A stretch of DNA of 24,620 nucleotides from assembly GCA_017936985.1 (NCBI GenBank), contig JAGBEM010000080.1, positions 1 to 24,620 on the forward strand, read 5' to 3'. Below are positions 14,035 to 22,583 of the stretch, one piece after another (the first letter of the stretch is position 1; the number at the start of each line of letters is the position of its first letter). The stretch is from Oscillospiraceae bacterium. Its GTDB lineage: Bacteria > Bacillota_A > Clostridia > Oscillospirales > Oscillospiraceae. A model generated the notes under the pieces. It saw only the letters and a list, made by a program, of their open reading frames with translations. It ran no database searches and was not told where the DNA came from. The translations under genes were made by a program, and so were the position numbers.

Positions 14035-15828
14035 TCAAGCGTTCTGCAGCTCGAAGATGTACAGAGCGGTGTTGGTGCCCATGCTGTAGCAGGTCAGGTA
14101 ACCGCTGTAGACTTCCAGATACTGGGGCTTGTCGAAGTAGGTTGCGGTAGCGCAGCGGATGTAGTAACCGCCGTTGGCAGCTTCCAGAACGAACTCGGTG
14201 TTGGCCTCAGCCTTGTCAACCAGTTTGACATCAGTGCCGTTGCAGTACAGGTACTTGCCGTCGTTGGTCAGGAAGGAAATGTTGCCGTTGCTGCCGACCT
14301 TAACAGTCAGAACCAGAGCGGCGGACTTGTCGGTGGTCAGCTCCAGCTCAGTCTTGGTAGAACCCTTGGAGTTGGTGTACAGATACTCGGTACCGGTAGC
14401 ATACTTCTTGTCGCCGGGGTTGTAGATTACGACCTTGGTGCCGTCAGCTACGGTAGTGCCGGTGCTGGGCTTGTCAGTGTTATCGGTACTGGGCTTGTCG
14501 GTGTCGGGAGTGGTGGTGCCACCCTCGCCGTAGAAGTGAGCGGGGAAGGAATCGGCGATCTTTTCCAGCTTGTTGCAGGAGAAGGTGTCATAGGTGCCGG
14601 AAGTGCCGATGAAGCAATCCACGCCCTCAACAGTAGCTACCAGAGTCTTGTGCTCAGCATTCCAAGTGTAGACAGCGGTAGGCTCGGTGGTCAGACGCAG
14701 GCTGTAGTGGGTGCCGTCCTTGTGCATATCCAGGTAGGTCTTGGTGGAACCCACCATAAAGTACAGGCGCAGGCCACCGGTGACCTCTTCCAGATAAACA
14801 TCAACGGACTCGGACTCGGTCTGAGTGCTCAGGATGTACCAGGGGTACTTGTCCTTTTCCTTGCCGGTGAAGAACAGGTTTGCGTTCTTGTTGCCCTGAA
14901 CGATCATCATCTTGTAGGCAGTGCCGGCAACAGGATTCTCGATCATGCCAACGGTGGGAGTGGGAGCGGGAGTGCTGCTGCCACCCTCGTCAGGCTTCAC
15001 AGGATCGGTAGCAGGAGCGGTGGCGGGAACGATGGTCAGTGCAGTCTGATGCTCCTCAGTCAGCTCGGGGTAGCAGCCCCAGGAAGAGTAGGAAGTGCTG
15101 TAAGCCAGGGTCTTCTTGTTCATGGCGTTGACGATCAGATAGCTGTCGCCGCTCTTCAGAACGGTGAAGATGTGGCCTTCTGCAGGCATGGTAGCATCCA
15201 CGTTGAAGCTGTTGTAGGTGCCCTTCAGGTAGAAGTAACGGCCGTAAGCGTCCTGGATGGTAACGCCGCCTTCTACATTCTTGATGGTCAGAACGTCGGC
15301 CTTGAAGTGGTTGGAGACTGCGCCGTCAGCGATGGTGACTTCGTTGGCGGTGGGATAGCCGTAGCCCTTGTCCTCAGCCAGAGAAGACATGGTCAGATTG
15401 CCGCTTGCAATGACATAGGTGCCGTCAGCCAGAGTTGCGGGCTGGCCGGCTGCCTTGGGAACGTTGTGCTCAAAGGCAACGGAAGCGGTGTTGCCCTTGT
15501 CGTCCTTAATGGTAGCGGTCAGGGTGTAGTTGATCTCAGCTTCGGGGTACTCGGGAATACCGATGGTGACCATCTTGCCGTTGGGGGTAACCGTGATGGC
15601 GTCGCTGTTGACTGTCCACTCAACATTGTAGGTACCAACGCCCTGGATCACGACCATACCAACTACATCATAGCTGGCCTTGGTGGTCTTGGCGGTGTCC
15701 TTGTACATGTTGTACAGATAGGTCTTGGCAGAGTCCAGACCAGGATCAGCCTCGGTCTTGGGGGCGCATCCTGCGAACAGTGCCAGGCACATGGCCAACA
15801 GCAGAACATAAGAAATGAGCTTTTTCAT
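14035..15828 (-). CDS. multidomain surface lipoprotein with Ig-like and beta-rich modules
   Basis: 597 residues. A signal peptide ends in the lipobox LFAGC (Cys21), so the protein is anchored outside the membrane. Residues about 30-125 look like an Ig-like domain (YDVVG...WTVNSDAITVTPNG...YTLTATIKDDKGNT). Residues 133-270 and 460-597 are two beta-rich domains that both open with ADGT and contain GxYFYLKGT- or GKYLYCNGT-like turns, recalling trefoil-type binding folds. Between them lies a third module (about 300-433; KTYLD, AVYTWNAEHKT, SFPAHFY) that also occurs twice in the lamin-tail protein at the right end. Thr/Pro/Asp-rich linkers separate them. I see no enzymatic motif, so a binding role is likely. 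Last gene of the ABC/nuclease operon, 23 nt after the nuclease gene, with ribosome binding site AAGGAG. Confidence 0.8.
   Translation of the reverse strand: MKKLISYVLLLAMCLALFAGCAPKTEADPGLDSAKTYLYNMYKDTAKTTKASYDVVGMVVIQGVGTYNVEWTVNSDAITVTPNGKMVTIGIPEYPEAEINYTLTATIKDDKGNTASVAFEHNVPKAAGQPATLADGTYVIASGNLTMSSLAEDKGYGYPTANEVTIADGAVSNHFKADVLTIKNVEGGVTIQDAYGRYFYLKGTYNSFNVDATMPAEGHIFTVLKSGDSYLIVNAMNKKTLAYSTSYSSWGCYPELTEEHQTALTIVPATAPATDPVKPDEGGSSTPAPTPTVGMIENPVAGTAYKMMIVQGNKNANLFFTGKEKDKYPWYILSTQTESESVDVYLEEVTGGLRLYFMVGSTKTYLDMHKDGTHYSLRLTTEPTAVYTWNAEHKTLVATVEGVDCFIGTSGTYDTFSCNKLEKIADSFPAHFYGEGGTTTPDTDKPSTDNTDKPSTGTTVADGTKVVIYNPGDKKYATGTEYLYTNSKGSTKTELELTTDKSAALVLTVKVGSNGNISFLTNDGKYLYCNGTDVKLVDKAEANTEFVLEAANGGYYIRCATATYFDKPQYLEVYSGYLTCYSMGTNTALYIFELQNA
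14530..14931 (-). other. copy C of a shared ~135-residue surface module
   Basis: Residues 300-433 of the lipoprotein. Shared landmarks with copies A and B: xxGxxYK(L/M), a (D/S)VxVE-like strand before TGG, (V)KTYxD, (T/A)xYTWNxEHKT, Y/F-I/V-G-T/S, KL, and the closing SFPxHxY. This copy is the most diverged. I do not recognise it as a named family. Confidence 0.6.
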
Positions 15829-15851
15829 ACTTATCTCCTTATATCATGAAT

Positions 15852-17171
15852 TTAATGAACGATAATGTCATTGGGGGAGAACACGCGGATCTGATAATTG
15901 CCATTGTAGCAATCCACGATGCCCTGAATGTCAATAGTCTTGCCCTCGTATGCACTGGCGGTGATCAGATTGCCGTCGGCGTCCTTCAGAACGGCGGTAC
16001 GGACGGAGATCTTGATGCCGTCGACAGAGCAGCAGGTCAAGGTCATAGCACCTTCATCGCTGGCGCTGGGGCCGGAGGTGTAGATGCTTTCGACCTTCAG
16101 GTTCTTCATGGAAATGGAAGTGGAAACTGCCAGCTCGCCGAAGGAGAAGGTCTTGTTTTCGTCACCCATGGGAACGGTCTTGTTACCGGTAAACTGGGCG
16201 GCGGATACTTCCTGGAAAGCAACGGTGTTGCCGGTGCTGATCTGGGAAGTGTTAGCCGGATCTTCCGGACGCATCCGGTTGTAGGTCAGGCTGGAGATCT
16301 GGTAGGTGCCGTAGAACTCGGTCACAACGCCGACGACCCGAACCATAGCGCCCTGGGCCAGGACCGGGATCAGCTGGGAGTTGTAGCCGTAGAAGATCTG
16401 CATACCGTACCACATATCGGATTCGGCATCATAGCTTTCCAGATAGGCGGTGTAGTCACTGTTGTAGGTGATAATGCCTTCCACAGCGACCTTTTTGCCG
16501 TTGTAATCGGCAACATGGGTCCGCAGCTCCTTCAGAGTCACGCTGGCAGCCTCGCCGTAGGGATACTCGGGATCCTTTTGGCCGGAGAACATATACAGCT
16601 TTTCCTTGGTTGCCTGGGCGATGGCGGCAACGGCGGTAGAGCCGTAAAGACCATCGGAGGCCTTGGAACTGGCGCCCAGACCGTTCTGGAGCAATTCGAT
16701 GTTCAAACAGCGGTAATCAGCATCTGCAGTGGGCTTGTACCACACCCAGACCAGATAACGGCCGTTGCCGTCGTAATTCCAGTTCTCGGAATCGGATTCC
16801 AAAATAATGGAAACAGCGGTGGACAGCTTTTCTTTGGTGAACCGGGAAGCGGCCTTGCCCCATTCTTCGATCTGACCGGTGGATTCCGGGGTGTCGATTG
16901 CCAGGTAGCGGGCCTTGATGGTGCCGGTGGGATCGATGTCCCTGGATACTTCAAAGTGGGAGGTATCGCCATCAATGTGGCTCTGGTTGCCCCACTTGAC
17001 TTCCTGCTTCTTGGTAGCGGAATTGAGATCCAGCTTGATCCGCTCCACATAATCTATATGGACGGGCTCTGTGGAGGAGGGGGTCTCCGGCTCGCTGCAG
17101 GCGGTAAAAACCGCCCCAGCGATACAGATAACCAAAAGCAGGGAAAGAATGCGCAATGTTAATTTCTTCAT
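15852..17171 (-). CDS. lipoprotein nuclease: SNase-like domain plus OB-fold-like domains
   Basis: 439 residues from the ATG at 17171. An ATG 9 nt upstream is in frame but sits 2 nt from the AGGA site, so the second is preferred. Lipobox VFTAC (Cys25) predicts a lipid-anchored extracellular protein. The staphylococcal nuclease (thermonuclease) domain spans about 60-195 with its active site complete: HIDGDT (Asp67, Asp69), RYLAIDTPE (Arg88, Asp93, Glu96) and GRYLVWVWY (Arg138), then LNIELLQNGLG. Such enzymes cut DNA and RNA with Ca2+. Downstream, about 204-297 (KKVAVEGIITY...VRVVGVVTEFYGTYQIS) and 340-439 (GKTIDIQGIVDCYNGNYQI) look like OB-fold domains, as in YhcR-type secreted nucleases. It lies 27 nt after the ABC binding-protein gene, pointing to joint expression with the importer. 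Confidence 0.87.
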   Translation of the reverse strand: MKKLTLRILSLLLVICIAGAVFTACSEPETPSSTEPVHIDYVERIKLDLNSATKKQEVKWGNQSHIDGDTSHFEVSRDIDPTGTIKARYLAIDTPESTGQIEEWGKAASRFTKEKLSTAVSIILESDSENWNYDGNGRYLVWVWYKPTADADYRCLNIELLQNGLGASSKASDGLYGSTAVAAIAQATKEKLYMFSGQKDPEYPYGEAASVTLKELRTHVADYNGKKVAVEGIITYNSDYTAYLESYDAESDMWYGMQIFYGYNSQLIPVLAQGAMVRVVGVVTEFYGTYQISSLTYNRMRPEDPANTSQISTGNTVAFQEVSAAQFTGNKTVPMGDENKTFSFGELAVSTSISMKNLKVESIYTSGPSASDEGAMTLTCCSVDGIKISVRTAVLKDADGNLITASAYEGKTIDIQGIVDCYNGNYQIRVFSPNDIIVH

Positions 17172-17198
17172 AGCACTCATTCCTGATAGACCGGAAAA

Positions 17199-18593
17199 TT
17201 ACTGACCGGCCTGGTACTTACATTCAGCAACTGCGTCCTCAAATGCCTTCTTGATGGCGCTGTCCAGATCGGAAGCGGTGGAGGCCAGGCACTTCTGCAT
17301 CAGCAGGCCGACCTGGTCACGGGCAACGGAGGAGCCGTTGAAAGCGGGGGAGACATAGTAAGCGTCAGCCTGATCCAGAGCGACCTTAACGGCGTAAGCC
17401 TGAATGTTGGCGGTGCTGTAGCTGGACAGGAATTCAGCGTAGACGGAGTTCTCCTTAACGGACTGGATGACAGGAGCGTAACCGTTGTTCATGGAGACGG
17501 ATGCCTGGAAGATTACGTCGGTGGTCAGGAACTTGGCAAACAGCCAGGTAGCCAGAACTTCCTGAGGATCATCGTTCTTAAAGATGCAGATGGAAGGACC
17601 CTGAGAAATGACCTTGGGCTTAGCAGGATCGACCTGAGGAATGGAGGTGATGCCTACTTCAAACTCGAAAACGCCGTTGGTCTGGTTGGGCTGCTGGTAG
17701 GTAGCACCGCCGGTGGAGCCGATGCACATATAGCAACGGGTGCCGGCATCATTTTCGCCGGTGAACAGAGCGGAGGTGTAGCCGCCGGACAGTTCTTCGG
17801 TGGTGACCAGCTTGTCAGCAAACCAGCCCTGGAACTTCTTTACGAAAGCCCGGTTGGTCTCGTTGTCGAACAGGAAGTTCTCGCCGGAGACGCTGGTGTA
17901 AGGAGAGCCGTACTGCTCACACATGGTGATGAACCAGTTGGCTTCGGAGTCATAGCCCAGAGGGATGCAGGTGGGGTCGATGGTCTTGATCTTACGGCAA
18001 ACAGCTTCCATCTCGTCCCAGGTGGTGGGAACGGTCAGGCCGTGCTTGTCAAAGAAGGTCTTGTTGTAGTACAGAACCTCGGTGGACTTGGAGATGGGCA
18101 GAGTGTACATCTTGTCGTCACCGAAGGCCTTGCCTTCGTTGTAGTAAGCGGGGATGAAGTCAGCGATCTGCTCAGCGGTGAAGCCGTAGGTGGGATCGTT
18201 GATCAGAACATCCAGAGTCTGAACAGCGCCGGCAACGTTGTACAGAGCGACGTGGTCGGGGTAGCAGTAAGCAATGTTGGGCTGGTCGCCAACGGAGATC
18301 TCAGTCTTGATCTGGTCGCGAACGCCGTTGTAGTCGCCGTAGGTCTTGTGGGTGACCTTGATGTTGGGGTAGATCTTGTTGAAATCAGCGATGGCGGTGT
18401 TCAGGATCTCCTGAAGCTGTGCGCCCATCTGGTGATAGAACACGATCTCGATTTCCTTGGAGGTATCGAAACCGCCTTCGGGCATCACAAAGTCAGCAGC
18501 GACCTTGTTGCCGCCCTGGTTGCAGCCTGCCAGCACGCCCACGATACCGAGGAGCATAACAGCAGCCAGGAGGAGAGAAATAATCTTTTTCAT
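17199..18593 (-). CDS. ABC transporter substrate-binding lipoprotein (family 1)
   Basis: 464 residues. Signal peptide with lipobox VLAGC (Cys24) makes it the membrane-anchored receptor of the importer. The mature part has the family-1 (MalE/UgpB-like) pattern: IEIVFYHQMGAQLQEILNTAI near the start, DFNKIYPNIKV, SVGDQPNIAYCYPDHVALY, a mid-protein TLPISKSTEVLYYNKTFFDKHGL and WDEMEAVCRKI. This group binds sugars, sugar phosphates or glycerophosphodiesters. The UgpB-like opening (YHQMG...) hints at, but does not prove, a phosphorylated ligand. Start: ATG with AAAGGA upstream. It follows the MalG-type permease gene after 48 nt and precedes the nuclease gene. Ligand unknown. Confidence 0.9.
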   Translation of the reverse strand: MKKIISLLLAAVMLLGIVGVLAGCNQGGNKVAADFVMPEGGFDTSKEIEIVFYHQMGAQLQEILNTAIADFNKIYPNIKVTHKTYGDYNGVRDQIKTEISVGDQPNIAYCYPDHVALYNVAGAVQTLDVLINDPTYGFTAEQIADFIPAYYNEGKAFGDDKMYTLPISKSTEVLYYNKTFFDKHGLTVPTTWDEMEAVCRKIKTIDPTCIPLGYDSEANWFITMCEQYGSPYTSVSGENFLFDNETNRAFVKKFQGWFADKLVTTEELSGGYTSALFTGENDAGTRCYMCIGSTGGATYQQPNQTNGVFEFEVGITSIPQVDPAKPKVISQGPSICIFKNDDPQEVLATWLFAKFLTTDVIFQASVSMNNGYAPVIQSVKENSVYAEFLSSYSTANIQAYAVKVALDQADAYYVSPAFNGSSVARDQVGLLMQKCLASTASDLDSAIKKAFEDAVAECKYQAGQ

Positions 18594-18641
18594 GGTAATT
18601 TCCTTTCGTTTCTTTGTATTTTAGGTGGTTTGCTTATGATT

Positions 18642-19535
18642 TTATCCCTTAATACCGCTTCTGGAAACACCCTTCATAATATATTTACGAAGGAAGATGA
18701 ATACCAGGAACAGCGGTGTGGAAACAACAGTAACGGCAGCCATCTGCACAGGAATATCCGTAACGCCTTCTGCGTTGGTAAAGGCGGTACGCAGACCGTT
18801 GGTGATCAATCGGTGCGCATCGTCGTTGGCGACCAGACGGGGCCACATATAGGAGTTCCATGCGCCCATCATTTTCAGAATGGTGATCGAAATGATGGTG
18901 GGCAATGCCAGGGGGATCATAACCTTCCACAGATACTTGATATCCGAGGTGCCATCGACCTTGGCGGCCAGGTACAGCTCGTTGGGGATCTGCATGAAGT
19001 TCTGCCGCAGCAGATAAATATAGAAAATACTGACCAGGAAAGGAACGATCAGAACGGTGTAGGTCTCTTTCCAGCCAAAGGTGCTGACGGTCTGGTAGTT
19101 GGTGATGGTGAACAGTTCGCCGGGGATCATCATGGTAGCGAGCAGAGCACCGAACAGGGCGTTTTTACCCTTGAACTCCAGCCGGGCAAAGGCGAAAGCG
19201 GAAAGAACGGTGATCACCAGAGAAAGAATGGTGGACACCACACCCACATACAGGGTGTTCATGAACAGCTGACCCAGCAGCAGGTCTTCGTTGGTAAAGA
19301 CTTCCACATAGTTATAGAAGTCAAAGACCTTGGGGATCAGGGTGGGGATGGACTGGCGGTATTCCTGCATCTCCTTCAGGGAGGAGATGATCATCCAGTA
19401 GAAGGGGAAAATAACGATCAGTGCCATCAGGAACAGGAAAGCATAGGTCAGGATCTGTACGCCGACCTTGACGATCCGCTGCTGTGCAGATACCTGCTGC
19501 ATATCCTTGATTTGCATCGCTTTAAATTCAGACAT
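18642..19535 (-). CDS. carbohydrate ABC transporter permease, MalG/UgpE type
   Basis: 297 residues with about six membrane segments, the first at roughly 28-50. The cytoplasmic EAA loop that docks on the ATPase is clear (ELYLAAKVDGTSDIKYLWKVMIPLALP region, 186-212). The C-terminal half (WNSYMWPRL, then VQMAAVTVVSTPLFLVFIFLRKYIMKG) is classic for the CUT1 second permease. It forms a heterodimeric channel with the upstream permease. Start: ATG with AGGAGG 9 nt upstream, in the 14-nt gap between the permease genes. Confidence 0.92.
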   Translation of the reverse strand: MSEFKAMQIKDMQQVSAQQRIVKVGVQILTYAFLFLMALIVIFPFYWMIISSLKEMQEYRQSIPTLIPKVFDFYNYVEVFTNEDLLLGQLFMNTLYVGVVSTILSLVITVLSAFAFARLEFKGKNALFGALLATMMIPGELFTITNYQTVSTFGWKETYTVLIVPFLVSIFYIYLLRQNFMQIPNELYLAAKVDGTSDIKYLWKVMIPLALPTIISITILKMMGAWNSYMWPRLVANDDAHRLITNGLRTAFTNAEGVTDIPVQMAAVTVVSTPLFLVFIFLRKYIMKGVSRSGIKG

Positions 19536-19549
19536 CTGTCAGCACCTCC

Positions 19550-20479
19550 TTAGTAATGGGTCTTTTTCTTGCTGACATACAGGTTGATCATCGTGACCAC
19601 GAAGATGATGGCGAACAGGATCAGAGCAGCCGCACTGGCGGTGCCTTCCTGGTTGCCGATGGCGCGGTAGATGAAACCAACCATGGTGTCAAGGGCGTAG
19701 GCGTTGCCTACAGGACCCATGCTCTCGCCGAAAATACCGACGATGCTGGAATATTCCTTAAAGCCGCCGATAAAGCCGGTGATGATAACATAGGCCAGCA
19801 TGGGGGACAGAAGGGGAATGGTGATCCGGGTGAAGACTCTCCAGCGGGGGGTGCTGTCCACCCGGGCTGCTTCGTAATACTGCTTGTTGACGCTCTGCAG
19901 GCCGCCAAGCAGGATCAAGATCTTAAAGGGCAGTGCATTCCAGACGATGTACACCACCATGACCACCATGTTTGCCCAGTATTCAGAGCCGGAGTTGATC
20001 CAGTTGATATAATCAAAGCCGAAGAATTCCAGCACATTGTTGACGATACCAACGGAATCGGGACGGGCACTGCCGCCGATGATCATGTTGAACATAGCGG
20101 CGAAGACCATGCCGATGGCGATGGAGTTAGTCACATAGGGCAGGAAGAATACGGTCTGCAGGAAGCGCTGCAGGGGCTTGATGGAGTTCAGAGCCACAGC
20201 GATCAGCAGTGCCAGGAAGGTGGAGATCGGCACTGTCAGCACACACAGCAGAAGTGTGTTTTTCAGACAGGTCATAAATCCGGGATACTCCAGAACGCGC
20301 TTAAAGTTACCAATGCCGAAGTTAAAGCTGACGCCGGCAACATCCTTCATGGTGGTGTAGCCCTCCAGAAGCGACATTCTGACAGTGTTGAAAATAGGCC
20401 ACACTGTAAATATCAGCAGCAGAACGATAGCCGGTGACAGGTACAGCCAGGCTTTCCATTGATGTTTGCTGTCTACCAT
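19550..20479 (-). CDS. carbohydrate ABC transporter permease, MalF/UgpA type
   Basis: 309 residues with about six transmembrane helices. It begins WKAWLYLSPAIVLLLIFTVWPIFNT, the standard opening of the UgpA/MsmF-type CUT1 permease. The EAA loop is at about 199-225 (KQYYEAARVDSTPRWRVFTRITIPLL). No large periplasmic insert as in E. coli MalF is seen. The ATG lies 1 nt after the ATPase stop with GAGGTG inside the ATPase gene, so the two are translationally coupled. Partner of the MalG-type permease encoded next. Confidence 0.92.
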   Translation of the reverse strand: MVDSKHQWKAWLYLSPAIVLLLIFTVWPIFNTVRMSLLEGYTTMKDVAGVSFNFGIGNFKRVLEYPGFMTCLKNTLLLCVLTVPISTFLALLIAVALNSIKPLQRFLQTVFFLPYVTNSIAIGMVFAAMFNMIIGGSARPDSVGIVNNVLEFFGFDYINWINSGSEYWANMVVMVVYIVWNALPFKILILLGGLQSVNKQYYEAARVDSTPRWRVFTRITIPLLSPMLAYVIITGFIGGFKEYSSIVGIFGESMGPVGNAYALDTMVGFIYRAIGNQEGTASAAALILFAIIFVVTMINLYVSKKKTHY

Positions 20480-20480
20480 A

Positions 20481-21584
20481 TTACTTCACCTCAAAATAGA
20501 TTCTCTCTTCGGTTTCCTTGTTGAAGATGAAGACCTTGTGGGACTTCAGAGCGAAGCGGACGGTTTCGCTGGAGGTGTCTACCTTGTGATCGGAGTTGAT
20601 AATGGCACGAACTACGGGATTTACGGAAGCTTCGTTGGTGCAGACGACACTGGAATCGCGGCCCATAACTTCCACAGAGTTCAGGTGGCAGCACATGGGG
20701 CCGTTTTCCTCGGGGATGAAGCCTTCGGGACGGATGCCGACCCACACATCCTGGTCAGCAACACCGGGAACATCCAGAACGGTGTCCGCACCGATGAGCA
20801 GCTTGCCACCCTTGACGCTGCCTTCAAAAACGTTGATGGGGGGAGTACCTAGGAACTTGGCAACAAACAGATTCTCAGGATCGTCATAAACTTCCTGGGG
20901 AGCGCCGATCTGCTGCACCACACCCAGCTTCATGACCACGATGATGTCGGAGATGGACATGGCCTCTTCCTGGTCGTGGGTAACGAAGATGGTGGTGATG
21001 CCGGTTTCCCGCTGAATGCGGCGGATCTCCTCACGGGTCTGCAGTCTTAGACGGGCATCCAGGTTGGAAAGGGGCTCGTCCAGCAGCAGAACACGGGGCA
21101 TCTTGACCAGAGCCCGGGCGATAGCAACACGCTGCTGCTGACCACCGGACATTTCGCTGGGCTTGCGGTCCATTAGATCTTCGATCTGCACCAGCTTGGC
21201 AGCGGTATAGGCACGCTCCAGCATTTCTGCCTTGCTCATTTTGTCAGCGCCCTTCAGGTTCTGCAGGGGGAACAAAATGTTCTGCTTGACAGTCATGTGG
21301 GGATACAGGGCGTAGTTCTGGAACACCAGGCCGATGCCTCTGCTTTCGGTGGGCAGGTCGGTCACGTCGTCGTCACCAAAGAAGATCTTACCGCCGGTGG
21401 GCTTTTGCAGGCCGCTGATCATGTACAGTGTGGTGGACTTGCCGCAGCCGGAGGGGCCCAGCAGACCGATCAGCTTGCCATCGGGGATCTCGAAGGTAAA
21501 ATCGTTGACGGCAACGACTTCCTCGCCGGACTTTTTATTCCGACTGGGGAAGATTTTGGTCAAATTCTGCAAAACAACTTTCAT
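20481..21584 (-). CDS. ABC transporter ATPase, MsmK/UgpC (CUT1) type
   Basis: 367 residues. Nucleotide-binding domain motifs: Walker A GPSGCGKST (43-51), Q-loop Gln89 (LVFQNYALYPHMT), signature MSGGQQQR (145-152), Walker B LLLDEP (166-171), D-loop SNLDA and switch His203. Residues about 245-367 form the TOBE-like regulatory extension of MalK/UgpC proteins. It energises uptake through the two permeases encoded immediately downstream. Having the ATPase gene inside the operon suggests a dedicated importer rather than a shared MsmK. The gap before it is 42 nt, with AAGGGA before the ATG. A TTGTCT at 21619-21624 and TATATA repeats are present there, but their spacing (15 bp) and proximity to the start make an own promoter doubtful. 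Confidence 0.93.
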   Translation of the reverse strand: MKVVLQNLTKIFPSRNKKSGEEVVAVNDFTFEIPDGKLIGLLGPSGCGKSTTLYMISGLQKPTGGKIFFGDDDVTDLPTESRGIGLVFQNYALYPHMTVKQNILFPLQNLKGADKMSKAEMLERAYTAAKLVQIEDLMDRKPSEMSGGQQQRVAIARALVKMPRVLLLDEPLSNLDARLRLQTREEIRRIQRETGITTIFVTHDQEEAMSISDIIVVMKLGVVQQIGAPQEVYDDPENLFVAKFLGTPPINVFEGSVKGGKLLIGADTVLDVPGVADQDVWVGIRPEGFIPEENGPMCCHLNSVEVMGRDSSVVCTNEASVNPVVRAIINSDHKVDTSSETVRFALKSHKVFIFNKETEERIYFEVK

Positions 21585-21626
21585 AGAATTCCCTTCCTAT
21601 ATATATAAAATTTTTTACAGACAAGT

Positions 21627-22388
21627 TTAATAATCCGCCCGCTCGGCCTTTTCGGCGGCATATTGCTTTTGGTATTCGAGCATAGCTTCTGTGGATTCAA
21701 AGATCAGCTGGCTGGACATATCCACCTCTACGGTGCAGGCCAGCAGATCGTGCAAAACTGCGTTGTGGGGATGGAAGAACAGCAGGCAGATCTGGACTAC
21801 TGCAAGGCCCAGCAGGATGATGGGACCAAGCATACCGGCACTGCCCATGATCATCATAAACAGAATAAGCACCGTTACCATGACCTCGATGGTACATTTT
21901 CCGAGGATGCTGCGAACGAACATGGTGAAATTGGTGACCATGATGCCGTCCTTACGCATAAGTGCGATGCCGAAAACCTTTTTGCCCAGAGTCTGGCCGT
22001 TTTTCAAAAGAACAGGTACCAAAAACTCCAGCAAAAGATGGCCGATCAGAACGCTCAGCGACACCATGAGCAGACCAGACCATGCAAAGCGCATCAGAGC
22101 GTATACGGCGCTGTCATCGTTATTCATGGCATTGAGTGCTTCTTCATATTTTACCAGATCTTCCTCCGGCATAGTCGCCATAGCAGCGTCATCAATGGAA
22201 AAATCGATGCCGTACTCTTCAGCGTACTGATCATAGTAATCGACTACGGTTTGCCCCATTTCGTTAAGGTCCATGATCTCGGATAGACCCCAGGCAAGGC
22301 CGCAGACGAGGACCAACAGCAAAATAGCGTCAAAGATGCCTGCGGAAACCCGGCGCAGGATACCGGCTTTTTGAATATCATAACGCAT
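21627..22388 (-). CDS. RDD-family membrane protein
   Basis: 253 residues from the ATG at 22388 (GGGAGG 9 nt upstream; an upstream in-frame start lies over the promoter region). RDD marks: Arg12/Arg13 and Asp20 in the first helix (AGILRRVSAGIFDAILLL), NGQTLGKKVFGIALMRKDG (130-148) and VLHDLLACTVEVD (211-223). About four or five membrane helices are predicted. An acidic loop of about 65 residues (36-100, with DYYDQYAEEYGIDFSIDDA) separates helices 1 and 2, and a Gln/Glu/Ala-rich tail ends the protein. RDD proteins are poorly defined; some have been linked to ion transport. It lies 42 nt upstream of the ABC ATPase gene in the same direction, so it may head the operon. Function not assignable. 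Confidence 0.85.
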   Translation of the reverse strand: MRYDIQKAGILRRVSAGIFDAILLLVLVCGLAWGLSEIMDLNEMGQTVVDYYDQYAEEYGIDFSIDDAAMATMPEEDLVKYEEALNAMNNDDSAVYALMRFAWSGLLMVSLSVLIGHLLLEFLVPVLLKNGQTLGKKVFGIALMRKDGIMVTNFTMFVRSILGKCTIEVMVTVLILFMMIMGSAGMLGPIILLGLAVVQICLLFFHPHNAVLHDLLACTVEVDMSSQLIFESTEAMLEYQKQYAAEKAERADY

Positions 22389-22428
22389 AGAAAAAATCCT
22401 CCCAGGATTGCATACCAATGTAACATAC

Positions 22429-22434
22429 ACTATA
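22429..22434 (-). promoter_or_regulatory. possible extended -10 promoter before the RDD gene
   Basis: On the minus strand TGCTATAGT forms an extended -10 (TATAGT at 22429-22434), about 40 nt upstream of the RDD start. No good -35 is found at 17 bp (TAGATT). The rest of the gap, up to the lamin-tail gene terminator at 22571, is AT-rich and I see nothing else in it. Confidence 0.4.
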
Positions 22435-22543
22435 GCACATATCCGCAGAAAAATCTACAATTTGGCATAAATTTTTAAGATTTTTCAGCATATTCCAAAA
22501 CCCGGGAATCCCTGCTGAGTTTCGATGGGAATAGGACAAAAAA

Positions 22544-22571
22544 ACACCGGCAGGCGGATGCCTGCCGGTGT
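22544..22571 (-). terminator. rho-independent terminator of the lamin-tail protein gene
   Basis: A 12-bp perfect stem (ACACCGGCAGGC / GCCTGCCGGTGT) with a GGAT loop. On the minus strand it is followed by a run of seven T. It lies 12 bp past the stop codon and separates this gene from the RDD/ABC operon. Confidence 0.88.
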
Positions 22572-22583
22572 AAGGATGATAGA

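Noticed and set aside
14536..19553. Long plus-strand open frames of over 400 codons opposite the lipoprotein, binding-protein and permease genes (for example 18042-19553 and 14536-15849)
   Set aside because: They lie antisense to genes with clear domains, signal peptides and ribosome binding sites. Their translations are low-complexity Gly/Val/His/Gln-rich text without motifs. They result from codon use that avoids the reverse complements of stop codons.
21585..21626. Separate promoter for the ABC ATPase gene (TTGTCT with TATATA repeats)
   Set aside because: The better -10 lies only 15 bp from the -35, and a start there would fall almost on the ribosome binding site. AT-rich chance similarity is as likely.
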